Numbered from the stretch's first letter, positions 1 to 9,849 are shown. The stretch: 64,000 nucleotides of DNA from Streptomyces sp. NRRL F-2664 (GCF_000719345.1 NZ_JOFX01000003.1:124001-188000), one strand, 5' to 3'. Made by a program: numbers and translations. The notes: generated from the letters alone by a model not told the origin.

Positions 1-1314
1 TTGGCGAGCCTGTCCGAGCGGCCGGTTCCCGCACGCGCCTCGGTCGAGGAGACCGTGCGCGCGCTCGGAACCGAACTGCCGGACGACCCCAGCCCCCCGA
101 CCGATGTCGTCGACCTGCTGGCGACGGCCTGCGAGCCGGGACTGACCGCGTTCCCCAGCGGCCGCTTCTACGGTTTCGTGGTCGGTGGTACGGAGCCCGC
201 CGCGCTGGCCGCGGACTGGCTCGTCAGCGCCTGGGACCAGAACGCGGTGATGCGGGCAGCCTCGCCCGCGTGCGCGGCGGTGGAGGAGGTCGCCGGCGCG
301 TGGCTGCTCGACCTGCTGGGGCTGCCGGACGGCGGCGCCGTCGGTTTCACCACGGGCGCCACGATGGCGAACTTCACCTGCCTGGCCGCCGCGCGCGACG
401 AGGTGCTGCGGCGCGCGGGCCGGCACGTGGGCCGTGACGGGCTCGCCGGAGGTCCGCCCGTGCGCGTCGTCGCCGGCCGGGACCGGCACATGGCCGTGGA
501 CCTGGCACTGCGCTACCTCGGGCTCGGCGCTCCCTCCCTGGTGGACGCGGACGGGCAGGGCCGTATGGACCCGGCGGACCTGCGGCGCGTCCTCGCCGCG
601 GGCGGGCCGGGCCCGGCCGTCGTCGTCCTCCAGGCCGGAGACATCCACTCCGGCGCCTTCGACCCCTTCACCGACGCCGTGCGGACGGCCCGGGCGGCCG
701 GTGCGTGGGTGCACGTGGACGGGGCCTTCGGGCTGTGGGCGGCCGCTTCGCCGCGCCTCGCCCACCTGACCGCGGGCTGCGCCGACGCCGATTCCTGGGC
801 GACGGACGCACACAAGACCCTGAACGTGCCCTACGACTGCGGTGTCGCCGTCGTACGCGACCCGTCCGCGCTCCGCGCCGCGATGGGCCTGCGCGGCGAC
901 TACCTCATCCAGCACGAGCAGGGCGACCCGGTGGACACGGTCCCCGAACTCTCCCGCCGCGGCCGCGCCTTCACGGTGTGGGCGGCGCTCAGGTCCCTCG
1001 GCCGCACGGGCGTCGCCGACCTCGTCGACGGCCTGTGCCGCCATGCCCGCGCGTTCGCGGAGGGCATCGCCGCGATCGACGGGGCCCGGGTGCTCAACGA
1101 GGTGGTGTTCACGCAGGTGTGCGCCGAGTTCGGCGGCGACGAGCGCACCGAGCGGGTGCTCGCCCGGCTCCTCGCCGACGGTACGACATGGATCAGCGGC
1201 TCCACCTGGCACGGCCGGCGTGTCATGCGCATCTCGGTGAGCAACTGGTCCACGGACGACGACGACGTGGCCCGCGCGCTCGACTCGATCCGACGGGCCG
1301 CGGCGGGCCACTGA
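1..1314 (+). CDS. PLP-dependent decarboxylase/aminotransferase-fold enzyme, 5' end cut by window
   Basis: Group II pyridoxal-phosphate decarboxylase family (glutamate/aromatic amino acid decarboxylase fold), probably cytoplasmic; substrate unknown. The Schiff-base lysine is Lys272 of the visible part, in DAHKTLN; the pyridine-nitrogen aspartate is Asp240 in HVDGAFG; a phosphate-binding TTGATMANF motif lies near residue 117. The first codon is TTG, but the opening residues (ASLSERPVP) look internal to the family, which normally has a short N-terminal helix first, so I treat the gene as truncated by the window edge. It converges on the next gene, and both stop codons lie in one inverted repeat. 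Family is confident, reaction is not. Confidence 0.85.
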   Translation: MASLSERPVPARASVEETVRALGTELPDDPSPPTDVVDLLATACEPGLTAFPSGRFYGFVVGGTEPAALAADWLVSAWDQNAVMRAASPACAAVEEVAGAWLLDLLGLPDGGAVGFTTGATMANFTCLAAARDEVLRRAGRHVGRDGLAGGPPVRVVAGRDRHMAVDLALRYLGLGAPSLVDADGQGRMDPADLRRVLAAGGPGPAVVVLQAGDIHSGAFDPFTDAVRTARAAGAWVHVDGAFGLWAAASPRLAHLTAGCADADSWATDAHKTLNVPYDCGVAVVRDPSALRAAMGLRGDYLIQHEQGDPVDTVPELSRRGRAFTVWAALRSLGRTGVADLVDGLCRHARAFAEGIAAIDGARVLNEVVFTQVCAEFGGDERTERVLARLLADGTTWISGSTWHGRRVMRISVSNWSTDDDDVARALDSIRRAAAGH

Positions 1315-1381
1315 CGCGTACGCCGCACTGGCCGGGCGGGCCGGCTGTCCACGCCGGCCGATGCCGCGTACGCGTCAGTGG
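1308..1381. terminator. Bidirectional inverted repeat spanning two convergent stop codons
   Basis: A perfect 15-bp inverted repeat (1308-1322 with 1367-1381, arm CCACTGACGCGTACG) encloses a GC-rich centre. Each arm contains the stop codon of one of the two convergent genes. No T-run follows, which is usual for Streptomyces terminators. Confidence 0.6.
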
Positions 1382-1728
1382 ACGACGCTGAAGCTGCGCC
1401 AGGAGCCGGCCCCGGGGGCCGTCACGTCCGAGAGTGTCGTCGCCACGTAGATCCCGTTGTTCGGTTCGTCGGACGGCTTGCAGTCGAAGTTCTGGTAGAG
1501 GACGACGTCGACGAGCGTGTTGTTCACGACGTGGGTGGCGCCGTCGGGGATGGCGATCCGGTGGCACCCTGTGACGAGGGTGTTGGAGTAGCTGATCTCG
1601 ACCGGTGAGTCGTGGCCGCGGAAGCTGAGCACGCCGACGGTGCTCCGACCCAGACCCGAGCAAGCGGTGGCGCTGAGCAGCAGCGCTGCGGCCCCCGCGG
1701 TGATGCCGATACGTCGCCTGTGGGACAT
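1375..1728 (-). CDS. Small putative lipoprotein of unknown function
   Basis: 117 residues starting at ATG 1728. A lipoprotein signal is visible: basic MSHRRR start, Ala/Leu-rich core and lipobox SATAC with the lipidated Cys at residue 23, so the mature protein should be anchored outside the membrane. The rest is a small beta-rich domain with two further cysteines that could form a disulfide (VTGCHRI, NFDCKPS). No enzymatic motif was recognised. Upstream reading frames extend the ORF to 889 residues, but that extension is antisense to the phosphatase at 1960-4047 and is not coding. Confidence 0.7.
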   Translation of the reverse strand: MSHRRRIGITAGAAALLLSATACSGLGRSTVGVLSFRGHDSPVEISYSNTLVTGCHRIAIPDGATHVVNNTLVDVVLYQNFDCKPSDEPNNGIYVATTLSDVTAPGAGSWRSFSVVH

Positions 1729-1959
1729 GGTGCGGTCCTCGTCTGTGCGGTGGTCCTTGCCCACAGCGTGGCCCGGTCCGGCGCGGCCGGCTTGCTGTGC
1801 TCGGCCGACCGGATGAAGGCGCGGACGCGACGGCGCGTGCGGACGGGGAGTGGCACGGGCACCCGTGTGCTGCGGCCGGGGGGCGCCGCCGCTCGCCCGG
1901 GGCGAGGATGAAGGTGATGAGCGGCGGGGCCGGGTCCGCCCGGAAGGAGCGGGTGCGGG

Positions 1960-4047
1960 ATGCACGAGGAGATGCCGCTGAACGACCTGATCAGCGGCGC
2001 CGCCCAGGACGCCGGCGGATGGCTGGGCGCGCTGCCGGTCGCGCTCCTGGCGACGAGCGGCGACGGCATGATCGTGCGGTGGAACCTCGGCGCGCAGGAG
2101 CTGCTCGGATACGACCCGCCCCAGGTGCTCGGACGGCACATCGCCGACCTCCTGCACCCCGGCGCGGACCGCAGCCTGGGCCGTTCCCTGTGGGAGACGG
2201 CCGCGACCGGACGAGGCGTGATGGGGACGGTCACGGCCTGGCACCGCAACGGGCACCCCCTGGAGCTGGAGATCTGGGCCTGCCCCGTCCCCGACCGCCG
2301 GCACGGCGCCTCCGCGGTCCTGGTCTTCGCGGCGGACGCACACGCGGCGCGCCGGATCCGCGGGTCCTCGGCAGTGTGGGACGGCCTGTTCGCCCGTTCG
2401 CCCGTGGGGATCGCCGTCCTGGACACCCAGCTGCGGTTCCTGCAGGTCAATGCGGCCCTGGAGGCGATGAACGGGCTGGCGGAGTCCGCGCACGTGGGCC
2501 GGCGACTGGCCGAGGTGCTGCCGGAGGTGAACGCGGGCGAGATGGAAGAGGCCATGCGCCAGGTCCTGGAGACCGGGGAACCGGTCCTCAACCGGCTGCG
2601 CACCGGCCGGACCCCCGCCGACCCGGACCACGACCACGTATGGGCGTGCTCCTACGTGCGGGCCGAGGATCCCGGCGGACAGCCGATCGGCGTGATCGCC
2701 TCCCTGCTCGACATCACCGAGCAGCAGCGCGACCACACCGAGGCGGAGGCGGGGCGCCAGCGGCTGGCCCTGCTCACCGAGGCCAGCTCCCGGATCGGCG
2801 CCAGCCTCGACCTCGAACGCACCGCCCAGGAGCTGGCCGACCTGGCCGTCCCCCACCTGGCCAGTGCCGTCACCGTCGACGTACTGGAATCGCTCGCGCG
2901 CGGCAACGAGCCGGGCATGGGGCTCACCGGAGGCGCCGCGCTGCGCCGGCTGGGCAAGACCCCGCTGGCCGGGTCGGGAGTCACGCAGATCCTCGCGCCG
3001 CTGGGCCGAACCCTCACCTTCCCCCCGGCCGCGCCGTACACCCAGGCCCTCGCGGCCCGCCAGCCCTTCCTGGTCGCCCACCTCGACGCGATGGCGGTCG
3101 CCCCGGCGGCCCGGCACACCGCCAAGCCGGCGCAGCTCGTCGAGGCGGGCGTGCATTCGTTCATGATGGTGCCGCTCGTCGCGCGGGGTCTCGTCCTCGG
3201 GGTGGCGTCCTTCTTCCGCACCCGGCCATCGCCCCCGTTCGGCTCCGACGACGTGACCCTCGCCGGTGAACTCGCCGCGCGGGCCGCCATCAGCATCGAC
3301 AACGCCCGCCTCTACCACCACGAGCACGAGACGGCGGTCGTGCTGCAGCGCAGCATGCTGCCGCAGCACATCACCGCGCCCCCCGGCATCGAGATCGCCC
3401 ACCGCTACCTGCCGGCCAGCGACGTCAACGAGGTCGGTGGGGACTGGTACGACGTCGTCCCCCTGACCGGCGGCCGGGCCGGCCTGCTCATGGGCGACGT
3501 GATGGGCCACGGCATCGCGGCCGCCGCCGTGATGGGCCGCCTGTCGGCGACGGTCCGCGCCCTCGCACGGCTCGACATGCCGCCGGCCGCGCTGCTCCAC
3601 CAGCTGGAGGCGACCCTCGCCGACCTCGCGGAGCCGATGCTGGCGACGTTCCTGTATGTGGTGTGCGATCCGGCGACCGGTCGCTGCACGGTCACCCGGG
3701 CCGGTCACCCGCCGCCCGCGGTGGCGGAGCCCGACGGCACCGTCTACCTGGTGAAGACTCCGCCGGGGGCCCCGCTGGGAGTCGGCGGGGTCACCTTCAC
3801 CACCACCGACATCACCCTGCCGGAGGGCAGCCTGCTCGTCCTCTACACCGACGGCCTGATCGAGTCGCGCAACCGCGACATCGACGAGCGCCTGGGCGAG
3901 CTGACCGGGTTGCTGACCGAGCCCCTCCAGCCCCTGGACCACCTGTGCGACTCGCTCATCGCCCATCTCGTGCCGGCGTCCGCCGACGACGACATCGCCC
4001 TGCTGGCGGCCCGGATCGGCACGAACCACCGCAGCGGCAGCCACTGA
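1960..4047 (+). CDS. PAS-PAS-GAF-SpoIIE (PP2C-type) phosphatase
   Basis: 695-residue cytoplasmic sensor phosphatase of the RsbU/SpoIIE group, which typically dephosphorylates phospho-STAS anti-sigma antagonists. Order: PAS about 15-125, PAS about 135-255, GAF about 275-440, PP2C about 455-690. Metal-binding signatures are present: EVGGDWYD, GDVMGHG, TRAGHPPP and LVLYTDGLIE. ATG 1960 is chosen because GGAAGGAG sits 10 nt upstream. No HATPase domain, unlike the neighbour at 5152-7923. The nearest stand-alone STAS candidate is at 24461-24871; pairing with it is a guess. Confidence 0.93.
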   Translation: MHEEMPLNDLISGAAQDAGGWLGALPVALLATSGDGMIVRWNLGAQELLGYDPPQVLGRHIADLLHPGADRSLGRSLWETAATGRGVMGTVTAWHRNGHPLELEIWACPVPDRRHGASAVLVFAADAHAARRIRGSSAVWDGLFARSPVGIAVLDTQLRFLQVNAALEAMNGLAESAHVGRRLAEVLPEVNAGEMEEAMRQVLETGEPVLNRLRTGRTPADPDHDHVWACSYVRAEDPGGQPIGVIASLLDITEQQRDHTEAEAGRQRLALLTEASSRIGASLDLERTAQELADLAVPHLASAVTVDVLESLARGNEPGMGLTGGAALRRLGKTPLAGSGVTQILAPLGRTLTFPPAAPYTQALAARQPFLVAHLDAMAVAPAARHTAKPAQLVEAGVHSFMMVPLVARGLVLGVASFFRTRPSPPFGSDDVTLAGELAARAAISIDNARLYHHEHETAVVLQRSMLPQHITAPPGIEIAHRYLPASDVNEVGGDWYDVVPLTGGRAGLLMGDVMGHGIAAAAVMGRLSATVRALARLDMPPAALLHQLEATLADLAEPMLATFLYVVCDPATGRCTVTRAGHPPPAVAEPDGTVYLVKTPPGAPLGVGGVTFTTTDITLPEGSLLVLYTDGLIESRNRDIDERLGELTGLLTEPLQPLDHLCDSLIAHLVPASADDDIALLAARIGTNHRSGSH

Positions 4048-4058
4048 CTCCGGCCCGG

Positions 4059-4078
4059 CCGGCCGCTCCGGCGGCCGG
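4059..4078. terminator. Short GC hairpin between convergent genes
   Basis: CCGGCCGC (4059-4066) pairs with GCGGCCGG (4071-4078) across a 4-nt loop, between the stops of the phosphatase and the RNA-ligase-like gene. Confidence 0.45.
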
Positions 4079-4083
4079 GAGGG

Positions 4084-5081
4084 TCAGCTGCGCCGGTCGG
4101 AGGCGTCGAAGAGGGCCAGGGCGAGGGCGCCGGGGAGGAGGGACTCCTCCAGGGCTCGGCGGGTGGCCCCGTCCAGGCCGCCCAGCCCTTCGGCCGCCTC
4201 CTCGGCGGCGTCGCGTGCGATCTCGGCGGCCAGGTCCCCGGGCGGGGTACGGGGGCCCAGCTTGCTGACGGCCGATGCGGCGCGGGCCGGGGTGAGCAGG
4301 CCGGTGCCGTGGGCGAGCAGCCATCCGGGGACGCCGGCGGCGCCCCCGGCGGGCGCCCGGTAGGGGCGTGCGCCGTCGAAGCGGTCGTCCTCGGCGAAGG
4401 CGGGCTGCTTGTCCTTGGCCATGGGGCGGGTGGGCCCCCAGGACTCCCCCGCCGGTTTGATCACCAGGCCTTCCGCGAGGTTGTCCGGCAGGGCCGGCAG
4501 GCCGAGGAGACCCGGAGCCGGGTCGGGAAGAGCACGGGGAGCTCCTGGAGCCGGGCGAGCGGCCCCTCCGCCAGCAGCGGTACGCACAGCAGGCCCGCCG
4601 GTCCCGCGGCCGTGCGGAGGGTGCGGTCGGCGACCCAGCACGGTCCGTCCGCGCCGGCGACGATGGCGTCGAAGGGCAGCCAGACGAGATCGGGGGCGTA
4701 CCAGACGCCGGTCTGTACGGCGGCCGCGGCGGGGACGGCCGGTACGTCGGGGTGGGGGTAGCGGCCGCCGGCCAGTTCGCCGTACAGGGTCACCACAGCG
4801 GTCGGTGCGGCGCCGACGGCCTCCCGCAGGGCCTGCGCGCAGCGGGCGGCCGCGACCGCCAGGGCCGGCCAGATCCGGCCGACGCCGAAGAAGTCGTCGA
4901 GTCCGCCGTCGCCGAGCAGCTCGCGCCGCTTGGCGGGGTGCGCGCCCGCCGCGTCGCACACGACGGCGAAGTTGGCGCCGTGGATCTTCTCGTGGGCGAC
5001 CCAGGTTCGGCCGCGGGCCTCTCCGAGCCTGGTGCGGGCGGGGATCTTCGGGTAGGGGGACCAGTCGGGTTCGGGCTGCAC
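4084..5081 (-). pseudogene. RNA ligase (Rnl2/T4-type) family gene, interrupted by one frameshift
   Basis: Nucleotidyltransferase ligase, expected to adenylate itself and seal RNA ends. The 5' frame (GTG start at 5079-5081) carries motif I HEKIHGANF with the AMP-acceptor Lys32, and motif III-like YGELAGG. Motif IV (EGLVIKP) and the C-terminal part lie in another frame ending at 4084. The switch falls between about 4505 and 4530. Total length is 998 nt, so restoring one missing base gives a normal family length of 332 residues. The 5' frame alone would stop at 4461 with a nonsense tail. Either a real 1-nt loss or a sequencing error; the mostly preserved motifs suggest recent change or error. 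No RNA-repair partner is adjacent. Confidence 0.75.
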
Positions 5082-5151
5082 CGGGCGATGGTAGCCATCT
5101 CGGTGCCCGCCGGCGAGGTCGTTTTTCGCAGGGTGGAGGTCGCGCGGCCGG

Positions 5152-7923
5152 TCAGAGGGGGTCGACGTCCAGGAAGGCCGAGAGGACGGCCTCGCCGCCC
5201 GGGGCGCCCGGCAGGGCCAGTTCCGCCCAGATGACCTTGCCGTCGGGGGTGTAGCGGGTGCCCCAGTGCTCGCTGAGCTGCGCCACCAGGAACAGGCCGC
5301 GGCCGCCCTCGTCCGTGGTGGCGGCGTAGCGCAGGTGGGGGGCGGTGCTGCTGCCGTCCCAGACCTCGCAGGTCAGGTTGTGGTCGCGCAGGAGGCGGAC
5401 CCGTACGGGCTCGCTGCCGTGCCGCAGGGCGTTCGTGATCAGTTCGCTGAGGATCAGTTCCGCGGCGAAGCCGAGTTCCGTCAGGTCCCATTCGTCGAGC
5501 TTCTTGGCGGCGACGCTGCGCATGGCGCCGACCGCGCTCGGTTCGAAGGGCACCTCCCACTGGGCGACCCGGTCCGGGCCGAGGGTCCGGGTCCGCGCGA
5601 TGAGCAGCGCCACGTCGTCGGTGGGGCGCGCGGGCAGCATCATGTCGAGCACCGCCCGGCAGCTGTCGTGGGGGTCTCGGTCGGGGTGGCTGAGCGCCGC
5701 CCGGAGCAGTTCGAGCCCTTCGCCGATGTCCCGGGTGCGCTCCTCGACGAGCCCGTCGGTGTAGAGGACCAGCTGGCTGCCTTCGGCCAGCTCCAGTTCC
5801 GCGGTTTCGAACGGCATGCCGCCCAGGCCCAGCGGGGGTCCGGCGGGCAGCTCGACGATCTGTGTGGTGCCGTCGGGGGCCACGAGGAGCGGTGGCAGGT
5901 GCCCGGCCCGGGCCATCGTGCAGCGCTGGGACACCGGATCGTAGACGGCGTACAGGCAGGTGGCGCCCAGGACTCCGCCGCTCTCCGCGTCGTCGGCGTC
6001 CCCGTTGTGGTCGTGGTCGATGCGCTGTACGAGGTCGTCCAGGCGGGCGAGGATCTCGTCCGGCGGCAGGTCGAGGGAGGAGAAGTTGTGGACCGCGGTG
6101 CGCAGCCGGCCCATGGTGGCGGCGGCGTGCAGGCCGTGTCCGACGACGTCGCCGACGACGAGGGCGACGCGGCTGCCGGGCAGCGGGATGACGTCGAACC
6201 AGTCGCCGCCGACTCCCGACTGGGCGGGCAGGTAGAAGTGCGCGACGTCCATGGCGCTCTGCTCGGGCAGGGCGCGCGGCAGCAGGCTGCGCTGGAGCGT
6301 CACGGCGAGGGCGTGCTCGCGGGTGTACCGGCGGGCGTTGTCCATGCTGACGGCCGCGCGGGCGACGAGTTCCTCGGCGAGGGACAGCTCGTCCTCGTCG
6401 AAGGGCTCCTGTTTCTGCGACCGCCAGAAGTTGACCACGCCGAGGACGACGCCGCGGGCCATGAGGGGGGCCGCGATGAGGGAGTGGATGCCGTAGTCGA
6501 CGATGGCGCGGGCGCGCGGGGGGTCCTGGGCCTGCCAGCCGGGCGCCTTGGACAGGTCGGGGACGAGTTCGGCCCGACCGGTGCCGTAGCCGCGGGCCTG
6601 CGGGGTGGACGGCAGGAAGTCGATCAGCCGGCCGACGGGGTACAGGGGGTGGTCGGAGCGGATCCCGCTGATCGCCGTGCGCCGCATGTCGGCCCCGGGG
6701 GCGGGCTCGTCGCCGTCGATGACCTGGTCGGCGAGGTCGACGGTGACGAAGTCCGCGAAGCGGGGGACGGCGACGGCGGCGAGTTCTTCGGCGGTGCGCA
6801 CCACATCGAGGGTGGTGCCGACGTCGCCGCCGGCGTCGTAGAGCAGCTTGAGGCGCCGGCGGGCGGTCTCGGCGCGGGCGGTCAGGATCTGCATCTCGGT
6901 GGAGTCGCGGATGGTGACCGCAGCGCCCTCGGGCCGGCCGCGGGGGTGGGTGGGGCGCTGGTTGACGACGAGCAGGCGGTCGCCGGAGCCGATCACCTCG
7001 TCGGTGGCCTCGCGGCCCGAGAGGAGCAGGTCGGCCATCCGGCGCTCCAGTCCGGGCACGTCTGCGATGTGGCGGCCCTCGGCGTCGTCGGGCAGGCCGA
7101 GGAGTCGTTTCGCCTCGTCGTTGGCGAGCAGGAGCTGTCCGTCGCCGTCGGTGATCAGCACTCCCTCGCGGACGGCGTGCAGGACCGCGTCGTGGTGCTC
7201 GTACATGCGGGTCATCTCCTGCGTGCCGAGCCCGTGGGTCTGGCGGCGCAGGCGCCGGCTGATCAGCCAGGTGCCGACGGTCGCCAACGCCAGGCCCGTG
7301 GCGATGGCCAGGAGGATGACCGGCAGCTGCTGGTCGAGGGCGCCGGTGACGTTCTCGACGGTGAGGCCGGCGGACACCAGGGCGACGACCCGGCCGTCGT
7401 CGTCCTGGACGGGGACCACCGCCTGGATCTCCTTGCCGAGGGGGCCTTCGACGCTCTCGGTGTGGACCTTGCCCTGGAGGGAGGGCTCGATGGTTCCGAC
7501 GAACCGTTTTCCGATGCGGTCCGGCTGGGGGTGGCTGTAGCGGATCCCGTTGGTGTCCATCACCACGATGAAGTCGACCCCGGCGGCCTTGCGCGTCTCC
7601 TCGGCGAGGGGCTGCAGGACCGCGGAGGGATCGGACGTCTTCAGGGCGCCCTCCAGGCCCAGCTGGTTGGCGAAGGTCTCGGCGACGGCGACCGACCGGT
7701 TGCGCGCCTCGCGGTCGATGTCGTGCCGCGACTGGAGCACGAGGGCCAGGAGGGCTCCGGCGGCGAGCAACACCACGATCGCCACCTGGAGGACGAATAC
7801 CTGGCCGGCGACGCTCCTGAAGCGGTTGCCTAGAGGTGACCGCACCGACGTGCCCGGCACGGGTGGCGAGGAATGGTCACGAACCCAGTTGTAGCACTTC
7901 CGGGCGTCCCTGGCTCCCGGCAT
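5152..7923 (-). CDS. Membrane sensor with PAS, GAF, SpoIIE phosphatase and HATPase anti-sigma domains
   Basis: About 923 residues. TM1 about 40-62, an extracytoplasmic single-Cache-like sensor about 63-190, TM2 about 195-215, PAS about 240-330, GAF about 365-530, SpoIIE phosphatase about 555-770 (GVGGDWFD, GDVVGHG, RAGHLPP, LVLYTDGLVEE) and a C-terminal RsbW-type HATPase (ELITNALRHG, DEGGRGLFLV). One chain thus combines phosphatase and kinase halves of a partner switch. The extracellular half resembles CitA/DcuS ligand sensors. The start is uncertain: ATG 7923 has no clear ribosome site and a later GTG near 7845 is equally possible. Confidence 0.92.
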   Translation of the reverse strand: MPGARDARKCYNWVRDHSSPPVPGTSVRSPLGNRFRSVAGQVFVLQVAIVVLLAAGALLALVLQSRHDIDREARNRSVAVAETFANQLGLEGALKTSDPSAVLQPLAEETRKAAGVDFIVVMDTNGIRYSHPQPDRIGKRFVGTIEPSLQGKVHTESVEGPLGKEIQAVVPVQDDDGRVVALVSAGLTVENVTGALDQQLPVILLAIATGLALATVGTWLISRRLRRQTHGLGTQEMTRMYEHHDAVLHAVREGVLITDGDGQLLLANDEAKRLLGLPDDAEGRHIADVPGLERRMADLLLSGREATDEVIGSGDRLLVVNQRPTHPRGRPEGAAVTIRDSTEMQILTARAETARRRLKLLYDAGGDVGTTLDVVRTAEELAAVAVPRFADFVTVDLADQVIDGDEPAPGADMRRTAISGIRSDHPLYPVGRLIDFLPSTPQARGYGTGRAELVPDLSKAPGWQAQDPPRARAIVDYGIHSLIAAPLMARGVVLGVVNFWRSQKQEPFDEDELSLAEELVARAAVSMDNARRYTREHALAVTLQRSLLPRALPEQSAMDVAHFYLPAQSGVGGDWFDVIPLPGSRVALVVGDVVGHGLHAAATMGRLRTAVHNFSSLDLPPDEILARLDDLVQRIDHDHNGDADDAESGGVLGATCLYAVYDPVSQRCTMARAGHLPPLLVAPDGTTQIVELPAGPPLGLGGMPFETAELELAEGSQLVLYTDGLVEERTRDIGEGLELLRAALSHPDRDPHDSCRAVLDMMLPARPTDDVALLIARTRTLGPDRVAQWEVPFEPSAVGAMRSVAAKKLDEWDLTELGFAAELILSELITNALRHGSEPVRVRLLRDHNLTCEVWDGSSTAPHLRYAATTDEGGRGLFLVAQLSEHWGTRYTPDGKVIWAELALPGAPGGEAVLSAFLDVDPL

Positions 7924-7968
7924 GCACAATCCGCGCCGGGAGTGTCACGCGTCGTCGGGCGCCGCCGC

Positions 7969-9849
7969 TCAGGAGGAGCGGGGTGCGCCCCCGGCGGCGA
8001 GGTCGCCGGCCGTGGCTGCGGAGGGGGCGTCCGCGGCCTCCGCCGTCAGCCCGGTGGCGGGGGTCCGGGGTGCGGCGGGCGCCGACGGGGCCGGGGTCGG
8101 GGATCCCTCGGGCGTCCCGGGCGTCTCGGGCGTCTCGGGGGTGCAGACGACCTCGTCGCGCGGGGTGTAGTGGGTCTTGTACTCCTCGCTGCGGACCTCC
8201 TTGCCGCCCTGGATGAAGACCCGGCCGACGGTCACGTCGAAGCCTTCGAGGGGGGTCTGGACCTCGCAGGCCGGTCCGCTGCCGGTGCGCTTCGCGGGCT
8301 GCGTGATGTTGGTCCGCGGGCCCTTGGTCGCACGTATCTCGTCGTACTTCTTGGTGCCGAGGAGGGTGATGGTCAGGGAGGTGTCGGTGGACTCGGCCTG
8401 GACGTAGACGGGGTGCCCGGAGTCGTTGATCCAGCGCAGGTCGAGGGTGCCCCAGGCGACGGTGGCCTCACGGCCCTCGGGGTAGCGCTCGATGTAGAAG
8501 GAGTGGGCGCCGTGCTCGACGGGCTTGAGGCCGGCGAAGAAGACGGCGTTGTACATGGTGGTGGCGACCGCGGAGACACCGCCGCCGGGCGACTTCACGT
8601 ACTGCCCGTCATTGATCATGATGCCGTCGACGAAACCGTTCTCCTTGGTGCGCTCACCGACCGTTCGGTTGAAGCTCCACTCCTTGCCCGGCTGGACCAC
8701 GGACCCGTTGATGAGCTGGACCGCGCGCGCGACGTTGGTGCTGCGGTACGGGGCGGCCGGGAACTCGACGGTGAAGGAGGAGAGCTTCTCCTTGATGCCG
8801 AGCCGCGCCTTCTCACTGGTGAGGTCCGGCTGGACGGCCACGGTGGCCACTTCGCCGCTGCGTGCGGTGCCCGTGCGGGTCAGCAGCGGCAGAACGGCCT
8901 TGCCGAGCGCCTCTTCGGTGACTTTGCGCCCCGCACGGCTCTGCTGGGCCAGGACCACGGTGCCGTCCGGGCCGACCCGGGGCGCGGCGTCCACCGGCGG
9001 GCGGCTGACCTCCTCGATGGGGCGGGCCACGGCGGGCTCGGCGAGCAGGCCCTTGGAGTCGAGGGCGGGCACGAGACGGCCCTGGGCGTCGGGCCGCATC
9101 TTCAGGTGCTCGCCGAGGACGGCCGGGGTGATGGACAGGCTCTTCCCGGCAACGGTGAGCGCGATGGGCCCCGACATGGCGGGCCGGGCGAACTGCTGCA
9201 TGGCCCGTCCGGTCTCCTCGGTGCCGACGGCCGGCTCGGTGCGCTCGACCGGCAGCTCGACCGGGGAGGCGCCGGTGCGCAGGTACGCGCCGCGGAGCGT
9301 GTCGAGGGCCCGGTCCTCGACGACCGTGATGCCGGGGAGGGGGGCGGCGGCCTTCGCCGCGCCCTTGTCGAAGGAGATGGCGCCGTCGCGCGGTGCGCGG
9401 GCCGTGGTCGCGGCGATGCGGTCGACTGCGGCCCGCCCCTTCTCCTCGTCCGTGCGGACCACGGGGTCGAGGTCGCGGTCGCCGGAGGCGAAGAGGCCGC
9501 CGATGACGGTGACGGGGTCGTAGCCCTTGCGTACGGCGCGGTCGACGGTCGCCCCGGTGTCGAGGGACAGCCCGAGGGCCGCCGGGTCGGCCTGCTCGAC
9601 CCGGTCGCCGATCTTCATGGCGACAGGGGCCGCTGCGGTGGGTCCGAGCTGCCGGTCCAGCGTCCGGCGTGCCTGGGCCGCGGTCATCCCGCCGATGTCC
9701 ACGCCCCGCACGCGCGTGCCCTGGTCGATGTCGTCGCCGGCCACCAGCCCGGTGACGTAGAGGCCGCCGAGCCCGAGGACGACGGCTCCGCCCGCCACCA
9801 TCGGCAGGGTGGTCCGCCGGTTGCCGGTCCCGCTGCGCACGCGTCCCAT
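7969..9849 (-). CDS. VanW family protein with N-terminal membrane anchor
   Basis: 626 residues from ATG 9849, chosen for GGGAG 6 nt upstream over an upstream in-frame extension. TM about 14-36 after an Arg-rich start, then a large extracellular region with peptidoglycan-binding-like domains (about 60-390), a VanW domain (about 395-530; PGKEWSFNRTVGERT, GGGVSAVATTMYNAVF, HAHSFYIER-like core), and an Ala/Pro/Thr-rich tail from about 560. VanW proteins are cell-envelope proteins of unclear activity, first known from vancomycin-resistance clusters; no van genes are nearby. The 39-nt gap to the next gene makes co-transcription possible. Confidence 0.9.
   Translation of the reverse strand: MGRVRSGTGNRRTTLPMVAGGAVVLGLGGLYVTGLVAGDDIDQGTRVRGVDIGGMTAAQARRTLDRQLGPTAAAPVAMKIGDRVEQADPAALGLSLDTGATVDRAVRKGYDPVTVIGGLFASGDRDLDPVVRTDEEKGRAAVDRIAATTARAPRDGAISFDKGAAKAAAPLPGITVVEDRALDTLRGAYLRTGASPVELPVERTEPAVGTEETGRAMQQFARPAMSGPIALTVAGKSLSITPAVLGEHLKMRPDAQGRLVPALDSKGLLAEPAVARPIEEVSRPPVDAAPRVGPDGTVVLAQQSRAGRKVTEEALGKAVLPLLTRTGTARSGEVATVAVQPDLTSEKARLGIKEKLSSFTVEFPAAPYRSTNVARAVQLINGSVVQPGKEWSFNRTVGERTKENGFVDGIMINDGQYVKSPGGGVSAVATTMYNAVFFAGLKPVEHGAHSFYIERYPEGREATVAWGTLDLRWINDSGHPVYVQAESTDTSLTITLLGTKKYDEIRATKGPRTNITQPAKRTGSGPACEVQTPLEGFDVTVGRVFIQGGKEVRSEEYKTHYTPRDEVVCTPETPETPGTPEGSPTPAPSAPAAPRTPATGLTAEAADAPSAATAGDLAAGGAPRSS

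Noticed and set aside
1375..4044. An 889-residue minus-strand open frame
   Set aside because: Only its last 117 codons are a gene; the rest is antisense to the SpoIIE phosphatase and has the Arg/Gly-rich look of a high-GC shadow frame.
5266..7833. An 855-residue plus-strand frame opposite the sensor phosphatase
   Set aside because: Shadow of the minus-strand gene; repeated GDG/DDEG composition with no domain.
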